Shown here: positions 1 through 13,420 of the stretch, in pieces
How the letters are laid out: every line of letters starts with the position of its first letter
Numbering within the stretch: the stretch's first letter is position 1
Assembly (NCBI RefSeq): GCF_024509145.1
Contig: NC_071579.1
Span: 3,038,001-3,102,000, forward strand
Direction: 5' to 3'
DNA from: Vidua macroura
Lineage: Eukaryota; Chordata; Aves; Passeriformes; Viduidae
DNA length: 64,000 nt
Notes under the pieces: generated by a model
Databases searched by the model: none
What the model was told of the DNA's origin: nothing
The model's input: only the letters and a program-made list of their open reading frames with translations
Position numbers and translations under genes: made by a program

Positions 1-104
1 CGTTTCACAAAGGATGGATGTGCCACTGCATTTCAAAGGCAGCCTCCAGCAGAAGACCTTCAGTACTTTAATCCTAAGGAAGATGAGGACAAACATTTTA
101 GCAG

Positions 105-393
105 GGCCTGTTGTCACAGGACAAGGGGGAGTGGTTTCCGTCTGAAAAAGGGTTGATTTAAATTAGATATAAGGAAGAATTTTTTTTCCAAGGAGGGTGG
201 TCTCACATTGGCACAGGTTGCCCAGAGAGGTGGTGGATGCCCCATCCCTGGAAGTGTTCAATGCCAGGTTGGATGGGGCTCTGAAAAACCTGGACTAGGG
301 GACGGTGTCCCTGCCCATGGCAGAGGGGTTGGCCTGGATGATCTTTAAAAGGCCCCTTCCAACCCAAACCATTCTGTGATCCTGTGGTCTCGA
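105..393 (+). mobile_element. CR1 LINE 3' end remnant
   Basis: It contains the typical CR1 3' tail order: a TTAGATATAAGGAAGAA-like motif, CACAGGTTGCCCAGAGAGGTGG, CCCTGGAAGTGTTCAA, then CTTCCAACCCAAACCATTCTGTGATCC. It is the sense orientation and truncated at its 5' end. Confidence 0.85.
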
Positions 394-1079
394 GTTTGGT
401 GCTTCACACACAAAACCAGTCCGAGCCAACCTGTGCAAACCCAGCCCTGCCCCCGGCAGCACGAAATGACTTCTGCACACGGTGAGATTCACCAAAACCC
501 TCCTGCACCCCACGCCTAGAGGAGATCCCAGAGACTGAGGGGATCCTCCCCTCCTGGCCCCAGCACCTCCAGCATGCTGGAAGCACGTGGGGGTTGAATC
601 ACACATGCTGCAAACCCCCATCCTTGCAGCAGCTCCTGTTTTCCAGCCACTCCTGCAGCGTGCCCGCACGCGCAGCTCACACTTGATACCCAACCCACGG
701 CCCTGCAGCCTCCTGGCTCTCTGCTGCAGCTGCCCAGCTCTGCATGGGGCTGCAAGACCCAGACCCACCTCCCCCCGAGGCCATGGACACAGCTCTGCCT
801 GCCACCACTGCATTTTGGGAGGTGTTTTTGGAAGCCACCAGCAGCTTGGTGTTCTTTCCCCCAGCAAACGCTCCCCTCCTGCTGCGGAAGCACCCAGAAG
901 GCTCTCAGCACTCAGCCCTGGCATTTCCTAAGGCTCCCTGTGCTGTTTGACCCCCCTGCTCCCCTGTGGTCCCAATCCCTCCCACGAGGAGAGGATGAGG
1001 AGTTCAGCCTGACAGCCAGATCCACGCAGGGAAACACGCAGCAGGCTCAGAGCCTGTGAGCAGTGCCAGCAGGAATCAC

Positions 1080-1460
1080 AGCAGAGTTTGGGCTGGGAAA
1101 GCCCTCTAAGGTCACCCAGTCCAACCATTAACCCAGCACTGCCAAGGCCACCGCTCAACCATGTCTCCAAGTGCCACATCTGCACATCTTTTAAATCCCT
1201 CCAGCAACGGTGACTCCAGCACTTCCTGGGCAGCCTGTGCCAGGGCTTGACAACCCTTTTGGAGAAGTTTGTCCTAACATCCAATCTGGACCTCACCTGG
1301 TGCAACTTGAGGGCAGTTATTCTCATCCTGTTGCCTGGGAGAAGAGACCAAACCCCATCTGGTCACAACCTCCTGTCAGGGAGTTGTAGGGAAGTGAGAA
1401 AGTCCCCCCTGAGCCTCTTTTTCTCCATGGTGAGCCCTCCCAGCTCCCTCAGGAAATAAA
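1080..1460 (-). mobile_element. CR1 LINE remnant
   Basis: Reverse-oriented CR1 3' sequence. TCCAACCATTAACCCAGCAC, the block on the CTTTTAAATCCCTCCAG line, GACAACCCTTTTGGAGAAG and CTGGGAGAAGAGACCAA follow in the expected order, and it ends in the CCCAGCTCCCTCAG block. Confidence 0.88.
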
Positions 1461-2370
1461 GATTTCGAACTCCTTGGCTCTTTGCCTCCTGGGATCGTAG
1501 AAACCCGGCTGAGCATCTGAAGCCACCAGCATCACCTGTGCCCCACTCCTGGGGAGCGCCCCAGCAGCCCTGCTATCCCCCCAAGCCCCAGCAGCACTGT
1601 TTGATGGCAAAATGCAGCCCTGCCCCACGCCAGCAGAGGCAGAGAAGCAGGACAGTGAGTCTTTGCACTTCCCTCTGGTCCCTACAGAAATCAGGCTTGG
1701 TCTGGAGCCAGCCCAGGGAAGGGGCATCTGCTCCAGGAGAAGAAGGAAACCAAAATACTTCTTAGCCCCTGTTATAGACCACAGGGGCAATCTCAAAGCC
1801 AAAGTCCCCTCCAAAGGAAATCAAAGTCCTCCAGGCTCCCAGGGACAGGAGCTGGAAAAGCAACAACACTCCACAATTAATTTATTTCAACCCATACTGT
1901 GATTTCTACTTCACGAAGGCAAAGCTGACATGAAGAAAGCAAAAAAAGCAAGCACAGGGATTAAATAACCCATGTGGAAATTAGCTTGTTGTAATGCTGC
2001 CTGCAAATTCCAGGAGCCACACTTGTACACCTGGTAGAATGGTGGAAAAACAGATCTTAAAATCATGATAACAGTCACAGGGGAATTCTGTAGTAAGCAA
2101 TTTCTTTGAGAGATTGCTAAAGTGGTTTTCCTGCCATCTCCCTCTCCCCTGCAGAGTTAATCCACAAGGACACAGCCCCCCATCACTTTATCCCAGTGGG
2201 AAAGTGGAGTCCCCCCAAACCTGGGGCATGGCCTGGGCAAGGCCCACGCTGGTTAGCAGCAGGAGCCTGCTCTGGCTTGCTGCCCCAAGTGATGAAGATG
2301 ATGGCAGAGCACCCCTGTGGTTTCCCAGCCCTCCTCCTACATCCCCCAGGGACTGCATCCCTCATCTTCC

Positions 2371-2403
<33 letters not shown>

Positions 2404-4430
2404 CAAAAATCAATTTTTCTGTCTCCAAGCAGCAAAAGGACCTGAGCAGCCACAACCTTTTCAGCTTGAGGCCCTCAGAGAGTCCCTGGGCAGGACGGGA
2501 GGTTTCAGCCCAGCAGTGCTGGGAACACCAGCTCTGGCCACCCCCCGAGGTGAATCAGCAGCATTTGATGACACCAAGGCCACAAACTCTCATTCAGTTA
2601 AAAGCCAAGGAAGGTCCCTGCTCCTTTCCATAACTTGTCAGTTACAGGTGGTTCTTTGCAGAGGAACAGGGAAGGGAGGCACCTTCTTTGTGCTCCTGGC
2701 CATCAGGAACGTGGTGACAGAGCATGGCAGTGACATTGCTGACAGAGCACCTCTGCCCAGCTCTGCTAATCGGGCTGGGAAGACGATTTGGATCCCCACA
2801 GGGGTCCCAGAGAGCCCCCAGTTTAGCAGCTAGGGTAGTAAATAGGGGTTCCTGTAGGGTAGGCACAGCTTTCAGAGCTCCCAGCTCCTGGGTTTTCAGA
2901 CCCAAGTGATGAATCAGCAAATCCCAGACACTGAAGGCATCAGCTCCAGCCTTCCCAGCAAGGACACCCTGAGCAGCAGGAGACCAGGCTCACTCAAACA
3001 GACCCCTGAGGTCCACCAGACTATAAACTGCCCATCTGTTCCCCATGCCCTCACACCCCACCAGCAGGACTCCAGCACGGGCAGTGCTGCTGCTGATTGC
3101 TGCAGGCTCCAAATGCTGGGAAGGAGGGGGGACACGGGGAGCACTGATGGAAGCAGGTTTTGCAGGGAGACAGTCATTAACACACGAGCAAGGCTCAGGG
3201 CAGGTGGCTGGCACCAGCCCCAGGCATGCAGAGGCTACATGTGATACACTGGCAAACCACCTTCCCTGATACACTCAATTATACCTGGGCAACAGGTGCT
3301 GTGGGTTAAGTCTCTAATCCCACTGACACACCAGAAACAGACACAAAATTGAAGTTTTTTTGGTCTCAACTCTCAGGTGGTTCAATCCTGCTTAATTCCC
3401 CCACTGACACAGCAGGATCCTGACACTGCCTTCTCCGTCAGGAAGAGGAAAACCAAATCCTCATGGAAAGGTCAAGCCTTTGCAATGAACTCTCCCCTTT
3501 CTACTCCAGCCTAGGTTTCACAATCCATCTGTCCACACACACCATCCTGCACCCCCAGAGGGACCCTGTGGCAGACTCAGCAAGAAAGGGGGCCCCAGTG
3601 CTGACAGCCTGGGTTTAAAAACAGCCTTCCCCCCGATGCCAGAAGCAGTTTCCCCACCACATGCCATCCAATTTGCCTCCTGCAGAGCAATGCCACTCTG
3701 CAAATCCCCGGGCGTTATGGGAACCAGGGTATAAAAACATTCCCGGTGCGGTGACGCCAAAAGTGATGCTGAAATTAGGCTGGGAACAGAACAGGCACGG
3801 TTGCTTCTAGCCCACAAACTCAAACATGCTTATATGGCCAGTCGCCCACGGAGATATGGCACTTTGGGATCGCCTGGAGCTTTTTATCCAGCTTTGCCCT
3901 CAAGTTGCTCTCTGGGCACTCCAAGCCCTTGGGCATCAGCAGCTTCCAGCAGCTGCAAACCACAAGAACTCAGCCCAGCCACTCCCTGCTCCACCAGCAC
4001 AAAGACCCCAGCTCCCTGCTGGATGCCGAAATGCTGTCCCTGCGCCAGAGAAGGGGTCTGAGCCCAGCTCTGAGACTTGCCCGGGCCACCAGACATCCGC
4101 TGCTCGCTCTGCGATGCCCAGAAAATGTGTCCACTCCCACAGAGCTGCCCTGGGGAGCACAGGAGGAGCAGGCGAGGAAGGATGCCTCCCCAGGCACAGC
4201 CTTCAAGCGGGAGGATCACTGCAGGACATGCCCACGAGGAGGTTTTGCTCTCTGAAGTGAGTCAGAGATAGTGACTAGGCCCTTAGAGCTCCCTTTGCCT
4301 GGAGGCATGGAATGCACACGAATTCTGGAAAGATTAACCCCATTTCCATCATGAAGGAAACTCTGGATCTTCTGAGCTTGCAGCACACAGAAAGAGCCTC
4401 CAGCTCCCCACCCAGAGCAGCACTACTCAC

Positions 4431-4612
4431 GTTGTACAGGACTGTGGTCCACCCTTCCATGGTGATGCACTGGAAGACGGTCAGCACAGCAAAGAGGATG
4501 TTGTCGAACTGTGTGATCCCGTCGTTGGGACCGATCCACTCCCGGCACTCGTAGCCTGGGGGGCAACCCTGCACCCCGCAGGGATGGGGAGGGTCCAGCT
4601 CCTCCAGTTCAC
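4431..4612 (-). CDS. CACNA1E: CACNA1E exon 6 (domain I pore loop)
   Basis: This exon encodes residues 258-317 and carries the extracellular turret (ELEELDPPHPCGVQGCPPGY) and the re-entrant pore loop FDNILFAVLTVFQCITMEGW. Glutamate 309 in TMEGW is the domain I member of the EEEE calcium-selectivity ring. The three turret cysteines (C268, C273, C279) probably form disulfides with C251 of exon 5, as in related channels. Cav2.1 and Cav2.2 have clearly different turrets, so this exon decides the paralogue. The acceptor is CTGCAG ending at 4613; the donor is GTGAGT from 4430 after a complete AAC codon. S6 and the beta-subunit binding site must lie in an exon beyond the left edge of the window. Confidence 0.97.
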
Positions 4613-4718
4613 CTGCAGCACACAGCAGAGAGCCAAAGGAGGCAGAGGTAAGGGACAGCTCATCCCAGCTCTTTTCCACTCGTGGGAGGTGGGGAGGGTG
4701 CCCAGCCCTTGCCCCCAC

Positions 4719-4871
4719 CTGAATTGTTTGTGTAGCAGGCTCGGTGCAGCTTCCCGCTGTAGAACTCCAGGCCGATGATGGCAAACATGAGGATAGCAAA
4801 AAAGAGCAGCAGGCCAATCTGCAGGAGAGGCACCATGGCCTTCATGATGGATTTCAGGACAATTTGCAAGC
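4719..4871 (-). CDS. CACNA1E: CACNA1E exon 5 (domain I, S4-S5 linker and S5)
   Basis: This 153-base exon encodes residues 206 (split) to 257 (split). It contains the S4-S5 linker (LQIVLKSIMKAMVPLLQ) that couples the voltage sensor to the gate, segment S5 (IGLLLFFAILMFAIIGLEF) and the start of the extracellular pore turret, FYSGKLHRACYTNNS. FYSGKLHRAC rather than FYMGKFH is the alpha-1E signature. N254-N255-S256 is an N-glycosylation sequon in this loop. The acceptor is CTCTCCCAG ending at 4872. The donor, from 4718, is GTGGGG, which is weaker than the others in the gene. Confidence 0.97.
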
Positions 4872-5519
4872 CTGGGAGAGGAGAGGAGAGAAAAGGCACA
4901 GCTCAGAGCGGCACTGCTAACCCCCATCCAGGGACACATCCATCCCAACTCCGGCAGGAGGGAGTCGGGGAGCAGAGAGGATGGACAGCCAACAGAGAGA
5001 TGCAAAAGACCAGCACAGCCTGGAGGATCCCTCTGGGCAGGAGGATCCTGAAGGAAAGCACCACTGCAGGGGAGGGAAAGCCAAGCTATAGAGGAACCTC
5101 CAGCAGAGGTTGTTTCTGGCCCCCACTCCAATGTCCTGCCTGAACTTGCCCCACCTGGACTTGGTGGGACACGGCTTGTGCATCTCTGTCCTCCTTGTTG
5201 CCCCAGGGCACGGATCCAGCCCTGCCAGTGCCCAGGGCAGGAGGGACAGGAGGACTGGTGCCAGCTGCAGCCTAGTTTCTTTATTTATCCCTGTGCCAAC
5301 AGATGAAATCTTGCAACAAAAAGGAAAAAAAAAAAAAATCAAGAAATCTCCCCTGAACAAGCCCCAGTCCTGAAAGGATCCACCCACCACCTTCTGGCCA
5401 GGGAAGAGGAGCTGCCAGCAGGCTCTGCCAAGCACAGAGCGGGCTGGGCAGGGGACAGTGCCACCCGGGGACACCAAGTGCTGCCACCTTTGAGTTCTTG
5501 CTAGATGGAAAGGCAGGAT

Positions 5520-6233
<714 letters not shown>

Positions 6234-6234
6234 T

Positions 6235-6307
6235 CACACCAGGCAGAGGGAAAGCCACGAGCCTGAGATTAAGAGTCGCACGCTCTCCCGAGTGAGCTGG
6301 TCGGGTT
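6235..6307 (-). pseudogene. tRNA-Lys(CTT)-like relic
   Basis: On the minus strand, from 6306 downwards, the sequence resembles the first 55 or so bases of tRNA-Lys with anticodon CTT. It shows a D-arm like AGCTCACTCGGGAGAGC and an anticodon arm GCGACTCTTAATCTC. The T-arm and acceptor end are degraded, so it cannot fold as a full tRNA. It is a pseudogene or the tRNA-derived head of an old retroelement. Confidence 0.55.
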
Positions 6308-6316
6308 ACAGCCCAC

Positions 6317-6465
6317 CAAAGGCACTTTCTGAGTTTGTCATCTCTTGGGAGCAGCAAGAGGTTTTATTGTTTAATATTGTTCATTTTTTTTGCGCTTGTG
6401 CCTGTTAAATAAACAGTTTTTTCCTACTTTTCTCCAAGGAAATCTTTTCCTGATCCAGCTGGGGA
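6317..6465 (+). mobile_element. LTR-like remnant with polyadenylation signal
   Basis: T-rich sequence with TTAAATAAACAGTTTTTTCC near 6405, followed by CTTTTCTCCAAGGAAATC, resembles the R-U5 part of avian ERVL-type LTRs. The 5' limit is unclear, because it abuts the tRNA-like relic. The family is from memory of the motif pattern. Confidence 0.4.
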
Positions 6466-9400
6466 AGTCATGAGGCTTCTCAAGCCATGTCCCTGGGCAG
6501 GTACAGAGATTAACTCCTCCCAAAGGTCAGCAAGCCTCCTTTGATGCTCACACCAAAATTCATGGGCAGCTATGACCAGACAAAGCCACTCAGGGGCCCC
6601 CCAGCCCCAGCAGCCCCCCATCAGCGCCCCCCACACCCCAGGATGGCTGAGGATAGCCCCACATCACCCATGGATCCCATCTGAGGTCTCAAGGATGGTG
6701 CAGGATCTCTCCCAGGAAGGTGGCACAGTGGCCAGGAGCAGCACTCAGGGAGGTGAGTCCCTCCCCTCCATGCTCCTGTGGCAGCACCTTCAGCCATCAG
6801 CTGCCCTGGCTTTTTCCACACATGGAGCTTCCGCAGAGTCCCAGCTCTGGGACTGCTGAGAAGGAGCCGAGAACCTCGCACACATTCCAAAATCTACAGT
6901 AATGAAAGTTTGATGACCTTGGAAGGCAACCAGCAGGCACAGGAAGGACTCCAGAGGTTTTCTTTTAAAACACAAAGATTTTTTTTTTTCAAGCCTGTCT
7001 CTGGAAAACAAATTGGGGCAGGAGGGAGCTGGTGCACACTGAGTCCAGCAGTGGGAACATTCAGGGGCCCCTGCACCTGCTCTGGGAACAGGGATGCTGC
7101 ATCTCAGGGATGCTGGCAGAATCTTCTCCCATCCAGGTTTGGTCCCCAGGTGCTGGGTGAGGAGCAGAGAAGTTGCAGTAGAGCAGCAGGGGGTGGGAGA
7201 GGAGGGGATGGGGAGGAGAACGGGACAGAGGGAGGCAGCAACCTCAGGGTTGTTTGCAGCAATCCAAAAACTGAGGGAAATTGGGTCATTGTTCCACTAA
7301 TTCATCTAATTACAGGCCAGAGCAGCTCTCTGGCGTGCTGAGCAATTAGCACGCTTTCTCTCACCCTCTCACTGAGGTACAGCAGGTACCAACCTGTCCC
7401 TCCAGAAAGGCGGCTGGGTTTCCTAGGATACCCTGGCAGCTCTCACATCTGCAAACCGGGTTGTTTCAGCTCCTTTTCCCAGTCTCCTCTTCCTCCCTGG
7501 CCCCAGCAGCAGCTGGGATGCATGGCCCACAACCCCCTGTGTATCACACTGCTTAGCCCTGATATTTACAGGGATCTTTTACCCTTGCTGGCACTTTCCC
7601 TTTCCACACCCAGTCTCTGTGCCCCAGCCCGTGCCCAGCCCCTGCTGCCCACAGGACTGACAGGAGAGCACAAAAGGGACTTAATTAAGTCAGGAGCAGC
7701 CAGAGAATGGGGAGAGCTGTGCTGTTAAATTGGTTGTAAGATCAAAATCAATAAATATGATAAAGCACGGCCCCTTGGCAGCGCGAGGGAGGCAGAAGAG
7801 CCCCGCTACTTCCCACCCTGCCAGCGAGAGCAGGGTACCCCAGCGCTCCCCAAAACGCCAGCACGGGGGGCACACTGTGCCAACACCACGCTGGAAACCC
7901 TCCTTCAGCTTTTGCTCCTCATGTCCCAGCCTCTGGAGTGCCAGCAGCCTCCCAAAGGGGCAGGAACAGCCCCAGCGCTGGCTCCAGCCAGGACGGAGCA
8001 GCTCCGGGGATGCTCCTGGGCAGGATGCCGGCTCCAGCCCAGCCCAGCCGGAAAGGTCCCGCAGCAGAGCAGCACTGGGACGGGCGGCTCTCTCCTCTCA
8101 CCGCGGATCCCAGCGAGCCGTGGTCCCACACGGACGGAGGTGGAGCCCTGGCAGGCTCACCACTCCTCCCGTCCCCGGGGCAGGAGCAACACCCGGCTGC
8201 AAAGTCCTCGGCTAACCCAGATTTGTTTGAAGGGCTCCGGAGCCGCCGCGCTGAGCCTCCAGGCAAGGCTCGGGCGATTTCAGGGCACTCCTTCCCTGCG
8301 CTCTAAATTAGCTGCTAAGAATGGGACTCCTCTGTGGCAAGGTGACATGCTCCTTGTCCTCTCCGGGGGACAGGGGACATCACGAGCTCTTCGGGAAGGA
8401 GGTTTGGACAGATCACCAGAGCGAGGCGGTGGCACTCAGAGCTGTCACCCGAGCGGTGACAAAAAGCTGACCCGCTGCTATGACACAGGTGCCTGCACAT
8501 CCTCCTGCAGGCGGTGAGAGCAGAGGCACCGGGAGCGCACAGCAGCTGCTCCCGGCCAACCCAGAGCCTCTGGGCACGGGCTGAGCAGCCCCACATCACC
8601 CTTAGAGCTAATAAAGCGGCTGGGAAAAGCGAACCAAGCTTCCAGGCACGCCAGCCTGGCTGCCGGCTGCTTTTCCCAAGCCCTTCTGTGGCTGGAAGTT
8701 ACACACGTCCCCTCTCCTGGATAACTGGGCACAGACAGCACGGTCACATCACTGCTAATCATAAATCCAATGCTCCAAACACACCTTGCTGCTTTGGAAT
8801 TCAGCATATCTCACCTGGCAATTGCTTATTAACCCTCTAATCATGCCTTTTATTAATAATTTTATTTTTAAACCCTATCAGCCAGAACTTTCAGTTTCTG
8901 AATTAAGGTTTCTCACAGCTCCTGAGATGGGACCCGGGCTGTGACAGACCTTTGTGCTGCCACAGGGCAGCAGCTCCGGTATCTGTAGAACAATTTAAAC
9001 CCTTTTCGATCATTTACAATATCCACGTCTGATGTGCTAATAATTATTCTTTATTTTTAGGCAAGGACCCAAACTAAAATTACATCTCACCATCCAAGTT
9101 ATTTGAAAAAAGCTGCCAGATTTAGGCTATAAAAATCCCAATGATCTCATGCTTTTCATCATATGTACTGGAGGAAAAAAAGAAGGGAAAAAAAAAAAGT
9201 GAAGGCGTTTTTATAGGTCACCCAGGCAAAGGGGTTAGTTTTACTTCAGAGGAAAGGGGGAAGAGAGACTTCAGGTGGAGAAAAGAGCAGAGAAGAGCTT
9301 TTGGAAGGATGCAAATGAGAGAGGAGGCAGGATGGGAAATATATGCTAATCCCCCAAAGTATAATTGAATAGTGAGCAATCACCAGCAGACAAAAACACT

Positions 9401-9845
9401 CTTTCAGGAGAGGAAAAAAATAATAATCCATTGCTTTGTGTTTGCAACCAGGATGATTATTTGATTTTATTTATTTGGAGGCTCCGGGGAGGAGGGCGAG
9501 CTCCCGCTGGGGCCACCACACCTGCGGACTTAGGGGCTCGGCAGAGCCAGGCTCTGCCCCCGGCGCGGCTCCAGCTCGCAGCAGCTGAGCGGAGCACACG
9601 CCCTCGCCTCCAGCTGAAGACCTTTAGATCTCTTCCCCCAGGGGTCAAAAGAAGGAAAAAAAGCCCAAGAGTAATCTCATTTTAAAGGATTCCTGCTCTT
9701 TGGGACCGTGCAGAATAAAGCACGAGTGATGTTCGACGACGCTGCCCACGCAAAGTCAACACTGAATTCGGGCACTATCCCACTCTACAGCAGCCATCGT
9801 GGCCCCTGTGCCTGTGCACTGCTGGGCTCCCATCACCAGCATCAT

Positions 9846-9947
9846 CCCATCCCATCCCATCCCATCCCATCCCATCCCATCCCATCCCATCCCATCCCAT
9901 CCCATCCCATCCCATCCCATCCCATCCCATCCCATCCCATCCCATCC
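9846..9947 (+). repeat. CCCAT pentanucleotide microsatellite, about 20 perfect units
   Basis: One hundred bases of uninterrupted CCCAT are followed by CC. The array is perfect, so it is young or actively changing length. It lies in CACNA1E intron 3. Confidence 0.98.
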
Positions 9948-11513
9948 GCAGCTCTCAGCCCTAAGGAACAGCACACACAGCTCAGGCCACGCTGCAAAGA
10001 GCTTCACATCAGAGACTCCAAGCAAAGGCTGAACCCCAAATTATCAGATTGACCCTCGATTCACCCCCCCTGACCCCAAACTGAGCCCCTCTCAAGCATT
10101 CCCCTGGGGAGCACTGCTGAAGCTCACACAGACAAACTGTCCCAGCAAAGGGTGTGCTGGGAGGAGGGAGGCACAGGCTGAGACAGACTAATCTCAGCCC
10201 AAAATCTGGGGCAGGCAAGGTGCTGGCTGGCATGCAAATTAATATTTATAATTAAGTGGAAATGTCCCTGAAGGCTTGCACTGCCACCTGACTCTACGAG
10301 GGAGACGACTTCATAATTAATACGCTGGTCAAACGTACAGAAAGTGAGTTACCTGATGAACTCACCCCATTCCTGCCCTCTTTGGGGGTGAATCAACGGG
10401 GTGAATCCATCCCTGCCCTCGCTGCGGGCAGCATCCCTCGTAGCAGGACATCCTCATGGTTCTTGGGTGCCAGCCTGGCTCGAGGCAGGGCCAGAGGGGT
10501 CAGGTCACCCAGTCTGAGGATGCCACAGCAGAGCACAGCCTTGGGGACACCAAGGGACAGGGACACCAGGGCTGAATCCCGCCCTTGGCACAGTTCAGAG
10601 CAACGTCAAAGCCTCCACCACCTCCACTTGCTCTTTCTAGGTTTCGGGGCTGTGACCCAGGTGGATTGAGCTGCTGCACAGCTCCTATTCCTGCCCCTCC
10701 CAGCAGCTTGGAGAGGTCTGGATGGGCACAAGTGGCTCCCTGAGCGGTGTGATGAGGCTGAAGGACAAAATCTGCCTTTACCAGCTTTTGATCTGGGGGC
10801 TGAGATGATCCCCCAAGGCCACCCCTTCCCAGAGAAGCCCCCAGGATTTGGGGCATGACTGTCCTGGATCCTGTGAGCTGGCCAAACCCCACGTCTCCCT
10901 CCTTCCTCCATCCCCACAGTGCCTCTCAGCAGATACAGGGTTTGGCAGGATGAGAGGATGCTGATAAAACTGCGTTTGCACCCACAGGACCTGGTGCAAA
11001 CCTGAAGCCACTGACAGCCGACAGAGAGCCGGCCCCACAGGAGGAACGGAGAACAGGCGAGGGCTGACCCCAGCAGGGCCTGCCTGAGCTCGTGCCAAAG
11101 GAGGGGAAGGGCTCACCTGTGTGAGCCCATCTTCTCACCGAGGATGAGGAGGGAACAGCCCACTGCCCCTTTTCTCAGGCCATGCCCCCCTCCCCACCTC
11201 CCAGAGCAAGGCACGTGGCAGTGCAAAGAAGGCTCTAACCCCACAGGACAGTGAGAGCATCCCCCTGGCCAGGAGCTCTGCCAGGGAGTCGGGGTGCAGC
11301 AGGAGCCCCTGGGGAGTGCAGGGGTGCCTGGCAGGGGAAGCAGTGCCCCCAGGGACCAGCAGCCACGTGGGAGGGACTGACTCACTCTGCGGCTTCAGGA
11401 AACCAACGGGGCGGGAAGGATGGAGCCGGGATCGCGTGAGCAGCACGCGGGCTGGATCCTGCGCTGGGAGAAGGATCTCCCCCAGAGCCAGAGCTACAGC
11501 TCTGCCTGCCCAG

Positions 11514-11924
11514 TGATGCCTCAGGGTTTAGCTTTTCTGTTTTTCTGATTCTGTGCTGCTTTAGTGTGTGGGTCTGAGCTTCATATGAGGGGATGGTGAG
11601 CTCTCTGCACAGAGCAGGGAGACAAAACAATTCCTTCTCCAGCTGGGCACCAAGGACAAATGATCCAAATAACATAAACAACAGTGGACTGAAGAGAGAA
11701 AAATAAGAAGGGTGGGACTTCATGGGCTAAAGCTGTAATTAAACCACTAACTCCAATATGCAAATGGACCAATACTTATAAAAGTGTCAGACCCCGTGAC
11801 CGGTTGTCCATTTTTTGGCCATTTTGAGTTGTGCTGCCCAAGGTGGATCTGTGGAAGTCTCCTAATAAATTTATCCTTTAACTCCATCTAGTCTCTGCTC
11901 TAGGTCAGCCTTCACAAGGCATCA
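11514..11924 (+). mobile_element. Solo LTR of the same family, copy 2
   Basis: It shares the TGATGCCT and AGGCATCA termini, TATA box and AATAAA with the copy at 5520-5970, and most bases align, with a deletion of about 40 bases towards the 3' part. It has the same orientation. CACNA1E exon 4 and unrelated intron lie between the copies, so they are two independent solo LTRs and not the ends of one provirus. Three bases (CAG) are repeated at the edges, too few to be a sure target duplication. Confidence 0.85.
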
Positions 11925-13389
11925 CAGACATCTCCACCCGCCATCTCCAGCAAGGGGAAGCCTTTTCCCTCCTCACTAGCCTGTCCCCTGACCCAACCAG
12001 GGAAGCAGTGCTGCCCTTTGTGCGAGGTGCTGGTCCCAGGGCCATGGCATATGGCACATGAATCATTCACCAAGCTGGAAAATTAATTATTCATCCAAAC
12101 AAAAGACCAAACATTTTACTAATTGTCCTGAAAGGAAAGAGCTGGGAAAGGGGGCAGGCATCAGGTTGGATACTGCCAACATTCATGAAAGGAAAAGAAG
12201 GAAAGAGGGCGAAAAAAGTCTTCTCTGGTGTGATCAAAGTATTGTTGGGCTTTTGGACCTGGGGTTGTCTCCTTGCTGGTTTATCCCTATAGCACAGCAC
12301 TCCCTGCAGCGGCTCAGGCTCCAGCAGGACAACCACATCAGGATGCTGCACTTGTGCTCCGATTCCACACTTGTTCTCCAAAACTCTTATCCACTCCCCC
12401 AAGCTTCCTTCCCTGGGTGTGCCCTGTGCTCCCTGGGTTAGGTAAATGCAGGTGTGGGCACGGTGGGAAGAGCCTGTTCCCAGCCCAGGTGTGCTCTCAC
12501 ACCTGCGTGGTGTGCCAGACACCTGTGGGGCCAGCACCCCAAACCACTAGGGTATGCAGCACATCAATATTCCCTGATGCAGCTGCTGCCAGCGCCTGTT
12601 CAAGGATTTCCTTTCCATCCCTGGAACTCTAAAACTGAAAAGAGCATCCAAACATGCAGAACTGGGGTTGTGCAAGGTGCACTAAATACCTGAGGGCAAA
12701 ACATCCCTGCCTCCCCCACGGGGGAGCTCAGGGGGAACTGTGAAGAGGGAACTTTCCAGGACAGTCATCTCAAAATCCAGGCAGCATCAAAACCAGCAAA
12801 AAAGCCAAGCTGCCCTCCTCATCCCTGGGCTCACCTTGCAACCCTGCAGCAGAGCAGGGAACACCTTCCTTAGAATGATTCCATCCTGCTTCCCACCAGC
12901 CACAGCAGGAAATCAGGGCACAAGCATGCACAGGATTTCCCTGGGAGGTCAGAGCGAGAGACCAGGCTCGCAGCTGCTGCTTGGCTTTGCAGGAAGAGGA
13001 CAATGGATTTTGGGACAGGACTAGGAGAGCCAGGCTTTCCTGCTCTGGCTTTGCTAAGGGCATGGCAGGCAGCGCCAGCAATCCTTCACTCCCACTTTCC
13101 CTTGGCCACGCTCCACCCCACAAAACCCTTTAATGAAAACCACCGTGCCCAAGGGCTTCACAAAAGGCACCCAGGTGTAGAGGGTTATTAAACCCTCCCA
13201 AAAACCCTGACGGCAGCGCTTCCTTTTACTGACCCTGGTGTTTTTATCCAGCTTTTACAGTGGCTGCTTCGCCAGCTCCTGAGCAGAACAACTTCACAAG
13301 GGCCTTTTGATTCCCGTTTGGATTTTTTTTTCCCATTGTGAGCAGTGCTCCCCCACCCCTTCACCTCTCACGTGTTATTGTATTACTGC

Positions 13390-13420
<31 letters not shown>

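Larger units (their letters stand above)
1..4430 (-). other. CACNA1E: CACNA1E intron 6 (partial), no coding sequence seen
   Basis: The stretch continues leftwards from the exon 6 donor at 4430. Neither strand shows the next expected exon (S6 of domain I). It holds two CR1 remnants and an A tract at 2375-2401. The remaining sequence is unremarkable. Confidence 0.85.
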
